NCBI GenBank assembly: GCA_029932675.1 | Contig: JAOZPP010000054.1 | Location: forward strand, 1-21,974 | Length of the DNA stretch: 21,974 nucleotides | Direction of reading: 5' to 3' | From: a bacterium | GTDB taxonomy: Bacteria; SM23-81; DAOVCL01 | In this document: positions 15,248 to 21,974 of the stretch, piece after piece | Numbering within the stretch: the first letter of the stretch is position 1 | How the letters are laid out: every line of letters begins with the position of its first letter | Position numbers and translations under genes: made by a program | Notes under the pieces: generated by a model | Database searches by the model: none | Told to the model about the DNA's origin: nothing | The model's input: only the letters and a program-made list of their open reading frames with translations

Positions 15248-16538
15248 GAGAAGATGGTTCCTTTTTACCTTCCTCTTACTTCTCTTCTTTAATCCCTGGG
15301 CCGACCATTCCCAGGCTCAAGTGGAGTTAGGGGAAGGGCTCAAGGAAGGGCCAGAATTCGAGGTCGACTTTGCCAGCTTCAAATCAATGAGGAGGGACTC
15401 ATCCCAGCTCTTTTTCTTTTACAAATTTGGTTATTGGGAACTTCAATTTCTTAAGAGAGGGAAAGACTTCTTGGCCTCCTACGAGATCTCGTTGGTCCTT
15501 TACGATCGGAAAGGAAGACAGATCAATGGTTGGATATGGAGAGACTCTTTAAAGGTAAAGGCTTACGAGGAGACCAGATCCAAGGATCGATTTTTCATTG
15601 ATCAGAAAAGCCTATTTGTCAACCCAGGTTCCTACCAAGCGAAGGTGAGGCTTGTGGATCTCAATACCAATCAGTTCTCTCGACGGAAGAGGTGGATAGA
15701 GGTCCCCTCTTTTCAGGGAAAGGATTGGACCAAAAGCGACCTAATATTGGCTAAGGAGGTCTCCCTTTCTGAAGTTAATTGCGCTTTCCGCAGGGGAAGA
15801 TACTGTATCGCTCCAAATGTAGGGAGGACCTTTGATGATCAAGGGCCAGATCTCTTTCTATACTTTGAGATGTATGGCCTCTTCCCTGGAAAAATAGTGG
15901 AGGAGGTCTATCAATTGAAGAACAGAAAGGGAACCATTTTAGCCTCTGACTCCCTGCACACGGAGATAAGGGAGAACCAAACCTCAAGATCATATCGTTT
16001 CTCAATAGAAAATCTGGAACCGGGAAGGTATGAGGTGGAGGTAGAGCTTAAGGTTCCCCCTAATAAAAGGAAGAGGATTAAAAGGGAATTTCAAATGCAA
16101 TGGAGGGATGCTGCCCCCTCAGCAGAAGATTACTATACGGCCGTGGACCAGCTAAGATACATAGCTACTCCCCAGGAGATGAAGAGATTAAAGGAGTCTC
16201 CTCCGGAGAGGAGAAAGGAATTGCTTAAGGAATTCTGGAAGAGGAGGGACCCCACTCCAGGCACTCCTCGCAATGAGTTAGAGGAGGAGTATTACCGCCG
16301 GGTAGAATATTGCAATAGACAATTTGGGGGGTTGGAGGGAGGATGGAAATCGGATCGAGGGAAAGTATATATCATCTATGGGCGGCCTGATGAAGTAGAA
16401 AGACACCCCTTTGAGACTGAGACCCTCCCCTATCAGATATGGTATTATCTCGATAAAAGGCTCACCTTTATATTTGTAGACCGGCATGGGTTTGGGGATT
16501 ATGAACTCGTCACCCCCCTCTACCCTAGGCATCGGTGA
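15231..16538 (+). CDS. secreted GWxTD domain protein 1 (435 aa)
   Basis: A signal peptide (MKLVYRRRWF, then a Leu/Phe core, cleavage likely after SQA near residue 28) leads two beta-rich segments. The GWxTD domain follows at about 295-430: an FWKRRDPTPGTPRNELEEEY linker, then GGWKSDRGKVYIIYGRPDEV. The defining motif is GWKSD, with Ser in place of the usual Thr. The C-terminus is aromatic-rich (IWYYLDKRLTFIF). Export to the periplasm or surface is likely; the function of the GWxTD family is unknown. ATG 15231 is chosen over TTG 15225 because AAAGGG lies about seven bases upstream. It overlaps the HD gene and is 11 bp from its paralogue. Confidence 0.85.
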   Translation: MKLVYRRRWFLFTFLLLLFFNPWADHSQAQVELGEGLKEGPEFEVDFASFKSMRRDSSQLFFFYKFGYWELQFLKRGKDFLASYEISLVLYDRKGRQINGWIWRDSLKVKAYEETRSKDRFFIDQKSLFVNPGSYQAKVRLVDLNTNQFSRRKRWIEVPSFQGKDWTKSDLILAKEVSLSEVNCAFRRGRYCIAPNVGRTFDDQGPDLFLYFEMYGLFPGKIVEEVYQLKNRKGTILASDSLHTEIRENQTSRSYRFSIENLEPGRYEVEVELKVPPNKRKRIKREFQMQWRDAAPSAEDYYTAVDQLRYIATPQEMKRLKESPPERRKELLKEFWKRRDPTPGTPRNELEEEYYRRVEYCNRQFGGLEGGWKSDRGKVYIIYGRPDEVERHPFETETLPYQIWYYLDKRLTFIFVDRHGFGDYELVTPLYPRHR

Positions 16539-16549
16539 AAGGAGGAAAG

Positions 16550-17872
16550 ATGGCTAAATGGATAGTCAAGGTTGTCACTCTCTTACTCCTCCTGTGGGGT
16601 CCTAGTGGAGTGGCCATAAGTGAGAAAATTAATTTGTATACAGATTATGCATCTTTTAGGGGTGAAGGCGACCTGACCTTGGTGGAGATTTACTATTCCT
16701 TCCCCCGGCAGGAGCTGAGCTTTAGCAAGGGGGAGAAAGGATATCTGGCTATAATTGATATATCCGCTGAGGTCACTCGGGGAGGAAAATCAGTTTGGAG
16801 TAGAAACTGGTCTTTTGGCACCAAGGTAAATGCGGAATATGAGGAAAGGGAGCCATCAACTATCTTTGATTTCATCAGGCTATGGCTGATACCCGGAGAC
16901 TATTCCTATTCCCTAACCCTGCGGGATAGGGGCTCCGGTTTAGAGGGTTCTGCCACAAAGAGCTTAAAGGTGAGAGCGTACCCTGGAGGAAAATTACAGA
17001 TGAGTGACATCGAAATAGCCTACTCCATCCAAAATGGTGATAGCACGAGCAGATTCTACAAGAATGGTTTAGAGGTCCTCCCTTATCCCAGATCGGCGTA
17101 TGGTCCTAACTATCCAGTCCTCTTTTTCTATACAGAGGCATATAATTTGGGGTTCCCATTCCAAACCAACTATGAGTTGAGTTATTCCATCTTTGATGTG
17201 CAAGGGAAATTAGTTAAGAAGTTCCCCTCCAGGCTTCATCAAAAACCAGGTTCATCTGCCGTGCTTACCGGAGGGGTAAATGTGATAAGCTTAAAACCCG
17301 GGGAATACTCTCTCAAACTTCTGCTCAGGGATGAGGCAACATCGGATTCCGCTTGGGTGACTAAAGGCTTTTTCCTCCTCCCCCCACCCAGGCCAGAGGA
17401 GGCCTTCACTGAAGAGATCGCCCAACAAAGGAGAGACGAAATATCCTATCTAGCCACCAATAAGGAGTTGAAGACCTTTGATGGGCTCTCCCTCCAGGGA
17501 AAGAGGGAGTTCCTCAGGCAGTTCTGGAGATCAAGGGACCCGGACCCCTCAACACCTCAAAACGAGTTTAAGAACGAATATTATCGCCGCTGGAGATATG
17601 CGGTCGACCATTACAGCAACTTTGATCGGAAGGATGGGTGGCAATCAGATATGGGGCGGATATATATCCTCTATGGTCCCCCTGATCAGATTGAGAGAAA
17701 CCCTTTTGAGAGCGGCCAAAGGGCTTGGCAAAAGTGGACCTATTATGTCAAAGAAGGAGGGTTCTATTTCATATTTATTGATCTGGAGGGAGTTGGCCAT
17801 TATACCTTAGTCCATTCCACTGCCAAGGGGGAGAAAAAGGACCCCAATTGGCGAAGATATCTAAATCAATAG
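16550..17872 (+). CDS. secreted GWxTD domain protein 2 (440 aa), paralogue of the preceding gene
   Basis: Same layout as its neighbour: a signal peptide (WIVKVVTLLLLLWG), two beta-sandwich-like segments starting with YASFRG (compare FASFKS in protein 1), then FWRSRDPDPSTPQNEF and a GWxTD domain with DGWQSDMGRIYILYGPPDQI, again with Ser instead of Thr. Moderate similarity along the full length indicates an old tandem duplication. ATG 16550 follows AAAGGAGG by four bases; the GTG at 16535 overlaps the previous stop and is less likely. A hairpin begins at the stop codon. The pair may act as a heteromeric surface assembly (inference). Confidence 0.85.
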   Translation: MAKWIVKVVTLLLLLWGPSGVAISEKINLYTDYASFRGEGDLTLVEIYYSFPRQELSFSKGEKGYLAIIDISAEVTRGGKSVWSRNWSFGTKVNAEYEEREPSTIFDFIRLWLIPGDYSYSLTLRDRGSGLEGSATKSLKVRAYPGGKLQMSDIEIAYSIQNGDSTSRFYKNGLEVLPYPRSAYGPNYPVLFFYTEAYNLGFPFQTNYELSYSIFDVQGKLVKKFPSRLHQKPGSSAVLTGGVNVISLKPGEYSLKLLLRDEATSDSAWVTKGFFLLPPPRPEEAFTEEIAQQRRDEISYLATNKELKTFDGLSLQGKREFLRQFWRSRDPDPSTPQNEFKNEYYRRWRYAVDHYSNFDRKDGWQSDMGRIYILYGPPDQIERNPFESGQRAWQKWTYYVKEGGFYFIFIDLEGVGHYTLVHSTAKGEKKDPNWRRYLNQ

Positions 17873-17917
17873 GCGATCCCCTGCAAAAACTGTTGGATCG
17901 ATAGCCTCAGGTTTTAT
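17871..17917 (+). terminator. probable terminator of the HD-GWxTD operon
   Basis: AGGC-GATCC (17871-17879) pairs with GGATC (17895-17899) and, across a four-base bulge, GCCT (17904-17907), followed by CAGGTTTTAT. The stem is good but the T tract is only four bases. A second hairpin, TCGAGAG / CTCTCGA (17995-18022), lies further on without a T tract. Confidence 0.45.
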
Positions 17918-17934
17918 CCCGAATCACTCATAAA
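17918..17934. repeat. degenerate copy of the TTATTCATAAA-type repeat
   Basis: CCCGAATCACTCATAAA matches the arm CCCGGATTATTCATAAA (reverse complement of 21657-21673) at 13 of 17 positions. It marks the beginning of the 604-bp gene-free convergent stretch 17873-18476, which holds this motif, hairpins and a decayed ORF but no intact gene. Confidence 0.5.
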
Positions 17935-18059
17935 TCTAAAACGGCTAAGTAGTGTTTGTCTGGAAGCTGCCTAAACTGGCCTTTGATTTACTAATCGAGA
18001 GGCTGGAGGGGGGTACTCTCGAAAATCTTCAGCTCACATAGGAATTCAGGTGAAAAGAG

Positions 18060-18273
18060 CTATTGGCGTTCATACAGGTAGCTCACCTCATCCGATGGTT
18101 TGCCCTTTATCCTATCATTGCAAGGAGCCTTGAAAGCTTTCGGGGCAACGAAGCGACCTTTCACCCAACTTCCCACATAAGCCAAATCTTCACCATCTCC
18201 TTAGTTCCCCCATCAAGGGGGAAAGGAATAAAGTTTCGTCATAATCGCAACGACAATTGTACTTGCAGCTCAT
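18060..18273 (-). pseudogene. decayed short coding remnant in the convergent intergenic region
   Basis: Two overlapping minus-strand frames together look coding. The upstream frame (18273-18190) starts ATG and reads MSCKYNCRCDYDETLFLSPL before ending. The downstream frame (18200-18060) has 46 open codons, including GSWVKGRFVAPKAF, and ends in KPSDEVSYLYERQ at a TAG. Joining them needs one frameshift near 18195. The family is not recognised. Codons have a strong RNY pattern, unlike the surrounding spacer. It may be the 3' end of a lost mobile or accessory gene; chance cannot be excluded. Confidence 0.4.
18205..18223. repeat. perfect inverted repeat (hairpin)
   Basis: TTCCCCC-ATCAA-GGGGGAA forms a 7-bp GC-rich stem. 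No T tract follows on either strand, so it does not look like a terminator. It sits within the decayed ORF remnant, close to the inferred frameshift. Confidence 0.6.
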
Positions 18274-18476
18274 ATTCCTTGATTTACAGAGAGAAAACCA
18301 TAGCGTTTAGTATAGAAGTTCAGACACCATACCGTCTCTTTTTGGGTTACTCATTCTGCTCCCTGTGGTAAGTGATAACGCCTTATTTGTACTACCCCAA
18401 AAAGTCTTGATTTACCTAAAGATCCTGGCTTTTAGAGATTTGATTGGCAACAATTTTGACTAAGCCATCCAAAATT

Positions 18477-20708
18477 CTATATCCATAGTCTATACTGAAG
18501 TTTCAAAAAGATTTGGTAGTCGGTCTGCTTTAATCTGCCCGGAAGTTTTTCCACCGTATGGTTTGAACCTATGTATAGCGCAGTAAAAGGGCTTACTTGG
18601 AAGGAGAGAAGCGGGGATAAGTCCATCTTCTTTGAAGTTGAATAGTCCTGGATGATGAGTCTCGTTGTCAACTGATGGGAAAGGGAATAAGTCAACTTAT
18701 ATTGAAAAGTGCGTTGATCAAAGGCGATCCCCTTTTTGTTTTCTTCTTTGAGCAGATATTTTCCATAGTTAAAATACAGGCTCAATTGGGATAGAGGCTT
18801 AAAATCAAACCAGAAGCCACCAAAATAGAGATAGCCCAACTCCGGGGGATAGGCAAAGTAGTTGATTTCTCTTCCGTATTTGTAGTGTATGCCCGGGGAG
18901 AAAAATTTGCTGTAATTGGAACTGAAAATAACCTTAGTGGTCCATATCTTATCAAAGCGCTGATCCTGAAAGCTCTTGGCACTCCGCGTATAATTTAAAG
19001 TGAGATAAGTTTGTCCCTTGAGCCAAAAGGAAAGGGAAGGGGTCACATAGCTTTCTCTTTCTCCTCCCTTGTATCCCAGAGATCTCTCGGCAACTACCTC
19101 AAGGGTTAATCCATCTATCATATTTCTATTCGGCCTAAATTTGAGTTTTGTCTCAATTCCCTTGGTTTTCAAGTCGTTGTGATTTATGAAGCCATTTTCA
19201 GCCCTGAATTCGGGTGAATAACCCTTATACCAAAGGTCGAAGTCCAGATGTCTTGCCTTTCGGGAGAGCTCGAGGGCAAATGCTTTCCCAGTAAAGTTTT
19301 CTCCATCAAATCCGGATGTGTATTTACCGAATTTTAGCCAAGGATATCCCTCAAAAAGAGTGCTGTCATCTGGTTCCTTAGTTGCAGAGAGGACCCCTTG
19401 GAAACCAAGATAATAATTTCTCAAGCATTTTAACCTTCCGTCCAGGCCGAAGACACGATTATAACTCCCTCTGAGCTCCCTACTTGTGGCTAACAATCCC
19501 AGATGAGATTCCCCCCTGAGATCATAATTAACCCTCAAGATGTTGGAGAGAGATCTTTTGTTGCTCTTTATAGAGATGCTCTGTTCAGTAAAGGGGACAA
19601 CCCAAGGGGTATGTTTGTCCAAGGCTGTAATATAACCAATGTTCATCTTCCCCAACTTTCCTGTAAATTTTAGCGCAATCAAGGGATCATTGATTGTCCT
19701 GGTATAGATGGCCTGAATCGGGGTCTCAAATAGCCCTTTCCTTTCCAAAAAGAACGGTCTCTTCTCTGGATAGTAAAGGGCAAAGGTAGTATTCACATCT
19801 ATCTGAGGCTCATCCGATTCTATCTGTGCATAGTCAGGGCTAAGGGCCCAATCACATATAAAGTCGGAGGAGAGCCAGCACTTGCCGCTGAGCCCCAACC
19901 TGGAGGTGAAGTTTTCTCCCTCACCTTGGGCGGTAATCAAATAGGGGAGGAAAGAGAACTTCTCACTTGTTAGGAGCCTATCGTTTATGTAAAGATGTCC
20001 CATCTCGGCGAAAGGGGATGATTCATCCCTGGATAGGGGCACCCAGGAATAAGTTGCCATGCTCTCCCGTGGCCGATAGCGAAAGAAATGAGCCCTCCAG
20101 TGTTGCCTATCTCTTGAGGGGAAACGGAGGCTTTTAAAGGGGATGGCAATTTCCACTGTCCACCTATCATCAAGGATTCTGGAGGAGGCATACCATTCTA
20201 TATCAAAGGAGACATCCGGAACACTAACGTTTTCTAACGCATCTATCTGAACCCCTGAGGGATTAACGATAAAGGTGTAGGCACTGGTAAGGGCATTGTA
20301 GGTATCTAAGGTAATTTGCACATAGTCCCCTCCGCTATAAGAATCCCTCTTCCCTTCTCTGGTGCGAATTTGGGAGATGTCCTTCTCATAGCATACAAAG
20401 CCGATATAGAGGTTTTTCGCATCATACCCCAGGAGCACATTCGTCTTCACCTCAGGTTTTGCTCCCTCCCGGGGTTCTGCTTCAGTAAAATCACCTAACT
20501 TCACAGCTTCCTTCCAGCATTCGTCATTTAAAAATCCATCAATTGTGGGTGAAATTGTGAACCTGGGGATAGTGGCCTCTCGGGTTATGCCAGGATGAGG
20601 ACTTGCGAACGAATAAGTAATGAGGCAAATCAGCAAGGGAACAAATATGGCTTGACCCAGTAGATTAACCCAGATCCTGTGGGCTCTTTTTAGCATACTG
20701 TTCCTCAT
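18477..20708 (-). CDS. CBM9-like/DUF5916 outer-membrane beta-barrel protein (743 aa)
   Basis: After a signal peptide (cleavage near SFA|SP), residues about 45-250 form a CBM9-like beta-sandwich: PTIDGFLNDECWKEA, VLLGYDAKNLYIGFVCYE, GGDYVQITLDTY. The rest matches DUF5916: a segment with DEPQIDVNTTFALYYPEKRP and FFLER, then many alternating aromatic strands ending LQYRLWI, a typical outer-membrane barrel C-terminus. Such proteins are widespread in Bacteroidetes and candidate phyla, often near TonB-type uptake systems; none is seen here. The second ATG (20696) has AGGA five bases upstream and may be the true start. A small membrane-protein gene lies 117 bp upstream in the same orientation. No clear terminator follows the stop. 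Confidence 0.87.
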   Translation of the reverse strand: MRNSMLKRAHRIWVNLLGQAIFVPLLICLITYSFASPHPGITREATIPRFTISPTIDGFLNDECWKEAVKLGDFTEAEPREGAKPEVKTNVLLGYDAKNLYIGFVCYEKDISQIRTREGKRDSYSGGDYVQITLDTYNALTSAYTFIVNPSGVQIDALENVSVPDVSFDIEWYASSRILDDRWTVEIAIPFKSLRFPSRDRQHWRAHFFRYRPRESMATYSWVPLSRDESSPFAEMGHLYINDRLLTSEKFSFLPYLITAQGEGENFTSRLGLSGKCWLSSDFICDWALSPDYAQIESDEPQIDVNTTFALYYPEKRPFFLERKGLFETPIQAIYTRTINDPLIALKFTGKLGKMNIGYITALDKHTPWVVPFTEQSISIKSNKRSLSNILRVNYDLRGESHLGLLATSRELRGSYNRVFGLDGRLKCLRNYYLGFQGVLSATKEPDDSTLFEGYPWLKFGKYTSGFDGENFTGKAFALELSRKARHLDFDLWYKGYSPEFRAENGFINHNDLKTKGIETKLKFRPNRNMIDGLTLEVVAERSLGYKGGERESYVTPSLSFWLKGQTYLTLNYTRSAKSFQDQRFDKIWTTKVIFSSNYSKFFSPGIHYKYGREINYFAYPPELGYLYFGGFWFDFKPLSQLSLYFNYGKYLLKEENKKGIAFDQRTFQYKLTYSLSHQLTTRLIIQDYSTSKKMDLSPLLSFQVSPFTALYIGSNHTVEKLPGRLKQTDYQIFLKLQYRLWI

Positions 20709-20760
20709 AAAGCTTTCTATAAGGGCCGCTTTACATCAATAGCAATAGCTGAAAATGGAC

Positions 20761-20783
20761 ACCTAACCCAAGGAAACTTAGGT
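20761..20783. repeat. inverted repeat upstream of the DUF5916 gene
   Basis: ACCTAA (20761-20766) and TTAGGT (20778-20783) form a perfect 6-bp dyad with an 11-bp spacer in the gap 20709-20825. It could be an operator or a weak terminator after the small membrane-protein gene, which is followed on the minus strand by GTGTCCATTTT. Confidence 0.35.
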
Positions 20784-20825
20784 AGCCCCCCCTTTCCGTC
20801 CCTATTACTGAGCAAGAAGAACCTA

Positions 20826-21104
20826 TTACCGTTTGAATATCCTTGACATGAGAACAGCAGCAGCCCCTGCTCCACCAGCAGCTACCAAAGCAGCAAAAAG
20901 CCCTTTTACATAGTCCATTACAGTGGAAAAAGGACTAAAGATATCCCCACTAAAAATTAGCCTAAATAGCCAGCACCAAACAAACCATCCTAAAAACCAA
21001 CGAAAAAAACGATGCTCTCTCCCTATCAGTTCGAAGATTGCAACCCCTAGAACCACAAGCAGCAAGAACTTCACTATTTCAATTGGCGCAAGTAGTGTGC
21101 TCAT
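20826..21104 (-). CDS. small membrane protein (92 aa), unknown function
   Basis: A hydrophobic protein with likely membrane helices at about 9-26 (IEIVKFLLLVVLGVAIF), 33-52 (FRWFLGWFVWCWLFRLIF) and 68-88 (LFAALVAAGGAGAAAVLM), separated by short charged loops, ending in the basic RIFKR. No family is recognised. The ATG at 21104 has no clear ribosome-binding sequence, which lowers confidence. It is co-directional with the DUF5916 gene 117 bp downstream. Plus-strand frames over it look like shadows. Confidence 0.55.
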   Translation of the reverse strand: MSTLLAPIEIVKFLLLVVLGVAIFELIGREHRFFRWFLGWFVWCWLFRLIFSGDIFSPFSTVMDYVKGLFAALVAAGGAGAAAVLMSRIFKR

Positions 21105-21250
21105 CGTTAGTTAAGAGCCAAAGGAGCAAAATATAAAGGACACTATGATGGCAAAGCTGCATTTTCCCTCTACAGAGTCCCAAAACTCTCCATATCTGGC
21201 ATGGGAAAAACACCATAAAGTCCTTCCGGCGCACCCCGCTACTGAACCCC

Positions 21251-21506
21251 TTAAGAAAATTTCCAAAAGCTTGTTTTTGCATCAGGATAAAGTTGGGTAA
21301 CCCACAGTGTATCTCCATTATCCCCCTTCTTGCCGTAGAAAAAAATGTCTGCTATTCAAGGAGCCACTTGGGTTCTTGAAATCTAAAGTCACAAATTCTA
21401 CAATCGTCTCCACTGTCCATGTGTCATATCCCTTCCCTCCTATCCTGTAGTCAGGTCGAAGGATCATCCACATATGCTTTCCACTAACTTGTGAGTTTGT
21501 CCTGAA
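21251..21506 (-). pseudogene. frameshifted and 5'-truncated gene remnant
   Basis: One minus-strand frame (open from 21506, first ATG 21473, stop 21318) reads as protein: MWMILRPDYRIGGKGYDTWT, then a VETIVEFVTLDFKNPSG segment. At a run of seven T (21340-21346 as A on plus) the coding signal moves to another frame, which continues YGKKGDNGDTLWVTQLYPDA and ends in FWKFS at 21251. Removing one base from the run restores a single frame (HFFYGKKG). The upstream side stops abruptly at 21507-21509, inside the repeat arm starting at 21501. The family is not recognised. Decay, or a homopolymer sequencing error, would explain the shift. Confidence 0.5.
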
Positions 21507-21673
21507 TTATTCATAAATTGCTGCTATTCATTCTCAGCGCCGTGGCTACCTCCTTGGAGGAACTCCGCCTTGATGGAGTCCGAAAGAGGCGGATGGACAT
21601 AAATATTCGTCCCTACGGGTGATAAGGAAACCCCTGAATTACAAACTCCTCATCAGTTTATGAATAATCCGGG
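21501..21673. repeat. inverted-repeat-bounded 173-bp segment (MITE-like candidate)
   Basis: The arms at 21501-21523 and 21651-21673 are inverted copies matching at 19 of 23 positions around the core TTATTCATAAA. A second pair, GAGTTTGT (21493-21500) / ACAAACTC (21641-21648), and a direct repeat, CCTGAATTA (21501 and 21633), overlap the arms. The interior holds nested hairpins (CCTCC/GGAGG, CCGCCT/AGGCGG) and no ORF. A related arm lies at 17918. A small non-autonomous element or palindromic intergenic repeat is likely; its family is unknown. Confidence 0.5.
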
Positions 21674-21861
21674 TTTTAGGAGGACTCTCCTTATTACCAC
21701 AGCCAACAACATAGGAGAGCGAAAATCAGAATCCTTAGCGTTGCGATATTAAGATAAGCTTTTTCTTTTTAGTTATTTGGGGGATATTCCCTTTACTTTT
21801 TGGTTGAAATTAGTATCTTCTCCTGTAATAGAAGACAGATTTAGCCAAAGAGGAGGGAATA
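21674..21861. other. intergenic stretch before the edge ORF
   Basis: No gene is seen. A weak promoter candidate, TTGAAA (21804-21809) with TAATAG 16 bp later, precedes the ORF at 21862. The adjoining stretch 21105-21250, on the other side of the pseudogene, also holds nothing recognised. Confidence 0.3.
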
Positions 21862-21974
21862 ATGTGCTTGGCGATTCCCCAGAAACATAAGGAGATCCTT
21901 TTACATATCCCTTCCTTTCTCAAATATGGCAGAGATAATTACCTCCCGAGATTTGTTTTAGCATTTGTTCTTTG
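21862..21974 (+). CDS. 5' part of an ORF starting MCLAIP, cut by the window end
   Basis: ATG 21862 is preceded by a strong ribosome site, AGGAGGGA (21851-21858), and the frame stays open for 37 codons to the edge. The first six residues, MCLAIP, are identical to the start of HypC/HupF hydrogenase-maturation chaperones, including the key Cys2. The following residues (QKHKEILLHIPSF, then LKYGRDNYLPRFVLAF) do not resemble HypC in this or the other two frames. It may be an unrelated protein or a hybrid; the remainder is outside the window. Confidence 0.45.
   Translation, partial: MCLAIPQKHKEILLHIPSFLKYGRDNYLPRFVLAFVL

Noticed and set aside
18063-18371. Plus-strand open frame of 102 codons
   Set aside because: Amino-acid pattern is not protein-like, it lacks a ribosome site, and the opposite strand shows a better coding signal.
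18446-18461. TGGCAA-N5-TTGAC, sigma-54-like string on the plus strand
   Set aside because: The essential GC of the -12 box is replaced by GA, and no plus-strand gene follows; it points into the end of the convergent DUF5916 gene.
21079-21318. Minus-strand open frame of 79 codons
   Set aside because: It overlaps the remnant at 21251-21506 in another frame and the small membrane protein gene, has no ribosome site, and its composition is not convincing.
21568-21600. TTGATG...CGAAAG resembling a hammerhead ribozyme core
   Set aside because: The CUGAUGA box is not intact and the stem II and stem III pairings needed for the fold are absent; hairpins here belong to the repeat segment.

Overview
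The window looks like a chromosomal segment of an uncultivated Gram-negative bacterium. Evidence for an outer membrane is a CBM9/DUF5916-type beta-barrel protein and several proteins with signal peptides. Tandem GWxTD-domain proteins, an S55-type peptidase next to a beta-propeller protein, and a DUF2089/DUF4097 cassette are typical of little-studied candidate phyla in or near the FCB/Acidobacteria-like groups. The exact phylum cannot be fixed from the sequence. Start codons include TTG and GTG, and most genes sit in short operons. No tRNA, rRNA, CRISPR array or intact transposase was seen.

Region 1 (1-6560) is the most striking. A 1738-residue protein joins a Ser/Thr kinase, a STAND-type ATPase, about ten TPRs, a GAF domain, a complete sigma-54 activator AAA+ module (GAFTGA present) and a Fis-type HTH. 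Directly downstream lie two copies of a GTGTAAA-N6-TTTACA palindrome, an intrinsic terminator and a near-consensus -24/-12 sigma-54 promoter. The promoter drives an 80-residue signal-peptide-bearing small protein, then a 55-residue stand-alone Fis-like HTH protein, a strongly folded RNA segment and a terminator. Together these read as a self-contained circuit: the regulator binds the palindromes and switches on a small exported peptide plus a miniature HTH that could feed back.

Region 2 (6538-8955) has a sigma-70-like promoter overlapping that terminator, a conserved protein of unknown function, a second terminator, and a radical SAM protein whose start almost touches the terminator hairpin.

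Region 3 (8948-14601, minus strand) has two transcription units. One encodes an S55/SpoIVB-like serine peptidase, apparently from a leaderless mRNA, translationally coupled (ATGA) to a seven-bladed propeller protein. The other is DUF2089 regulator - DUF4097 protein - SHOCT-like protein, and all three share one small helical motif.

Region 4 (14645-17917, plus strand) is divergent from region 3: an HD-domain protein and two tandem secreted GWxTD proteins.

Region 5 (17918-21974) is gene-poor. It holds a DUF5916/CBM9 outer-membrane protein and a small membrane protein on the minus strand. Around them are gene debris (two frameshifted ORF remnants), copies of a TTATTCATAAA-type repeat, and at the right edge the start of an unidentified ORF beginning MCLAIP.
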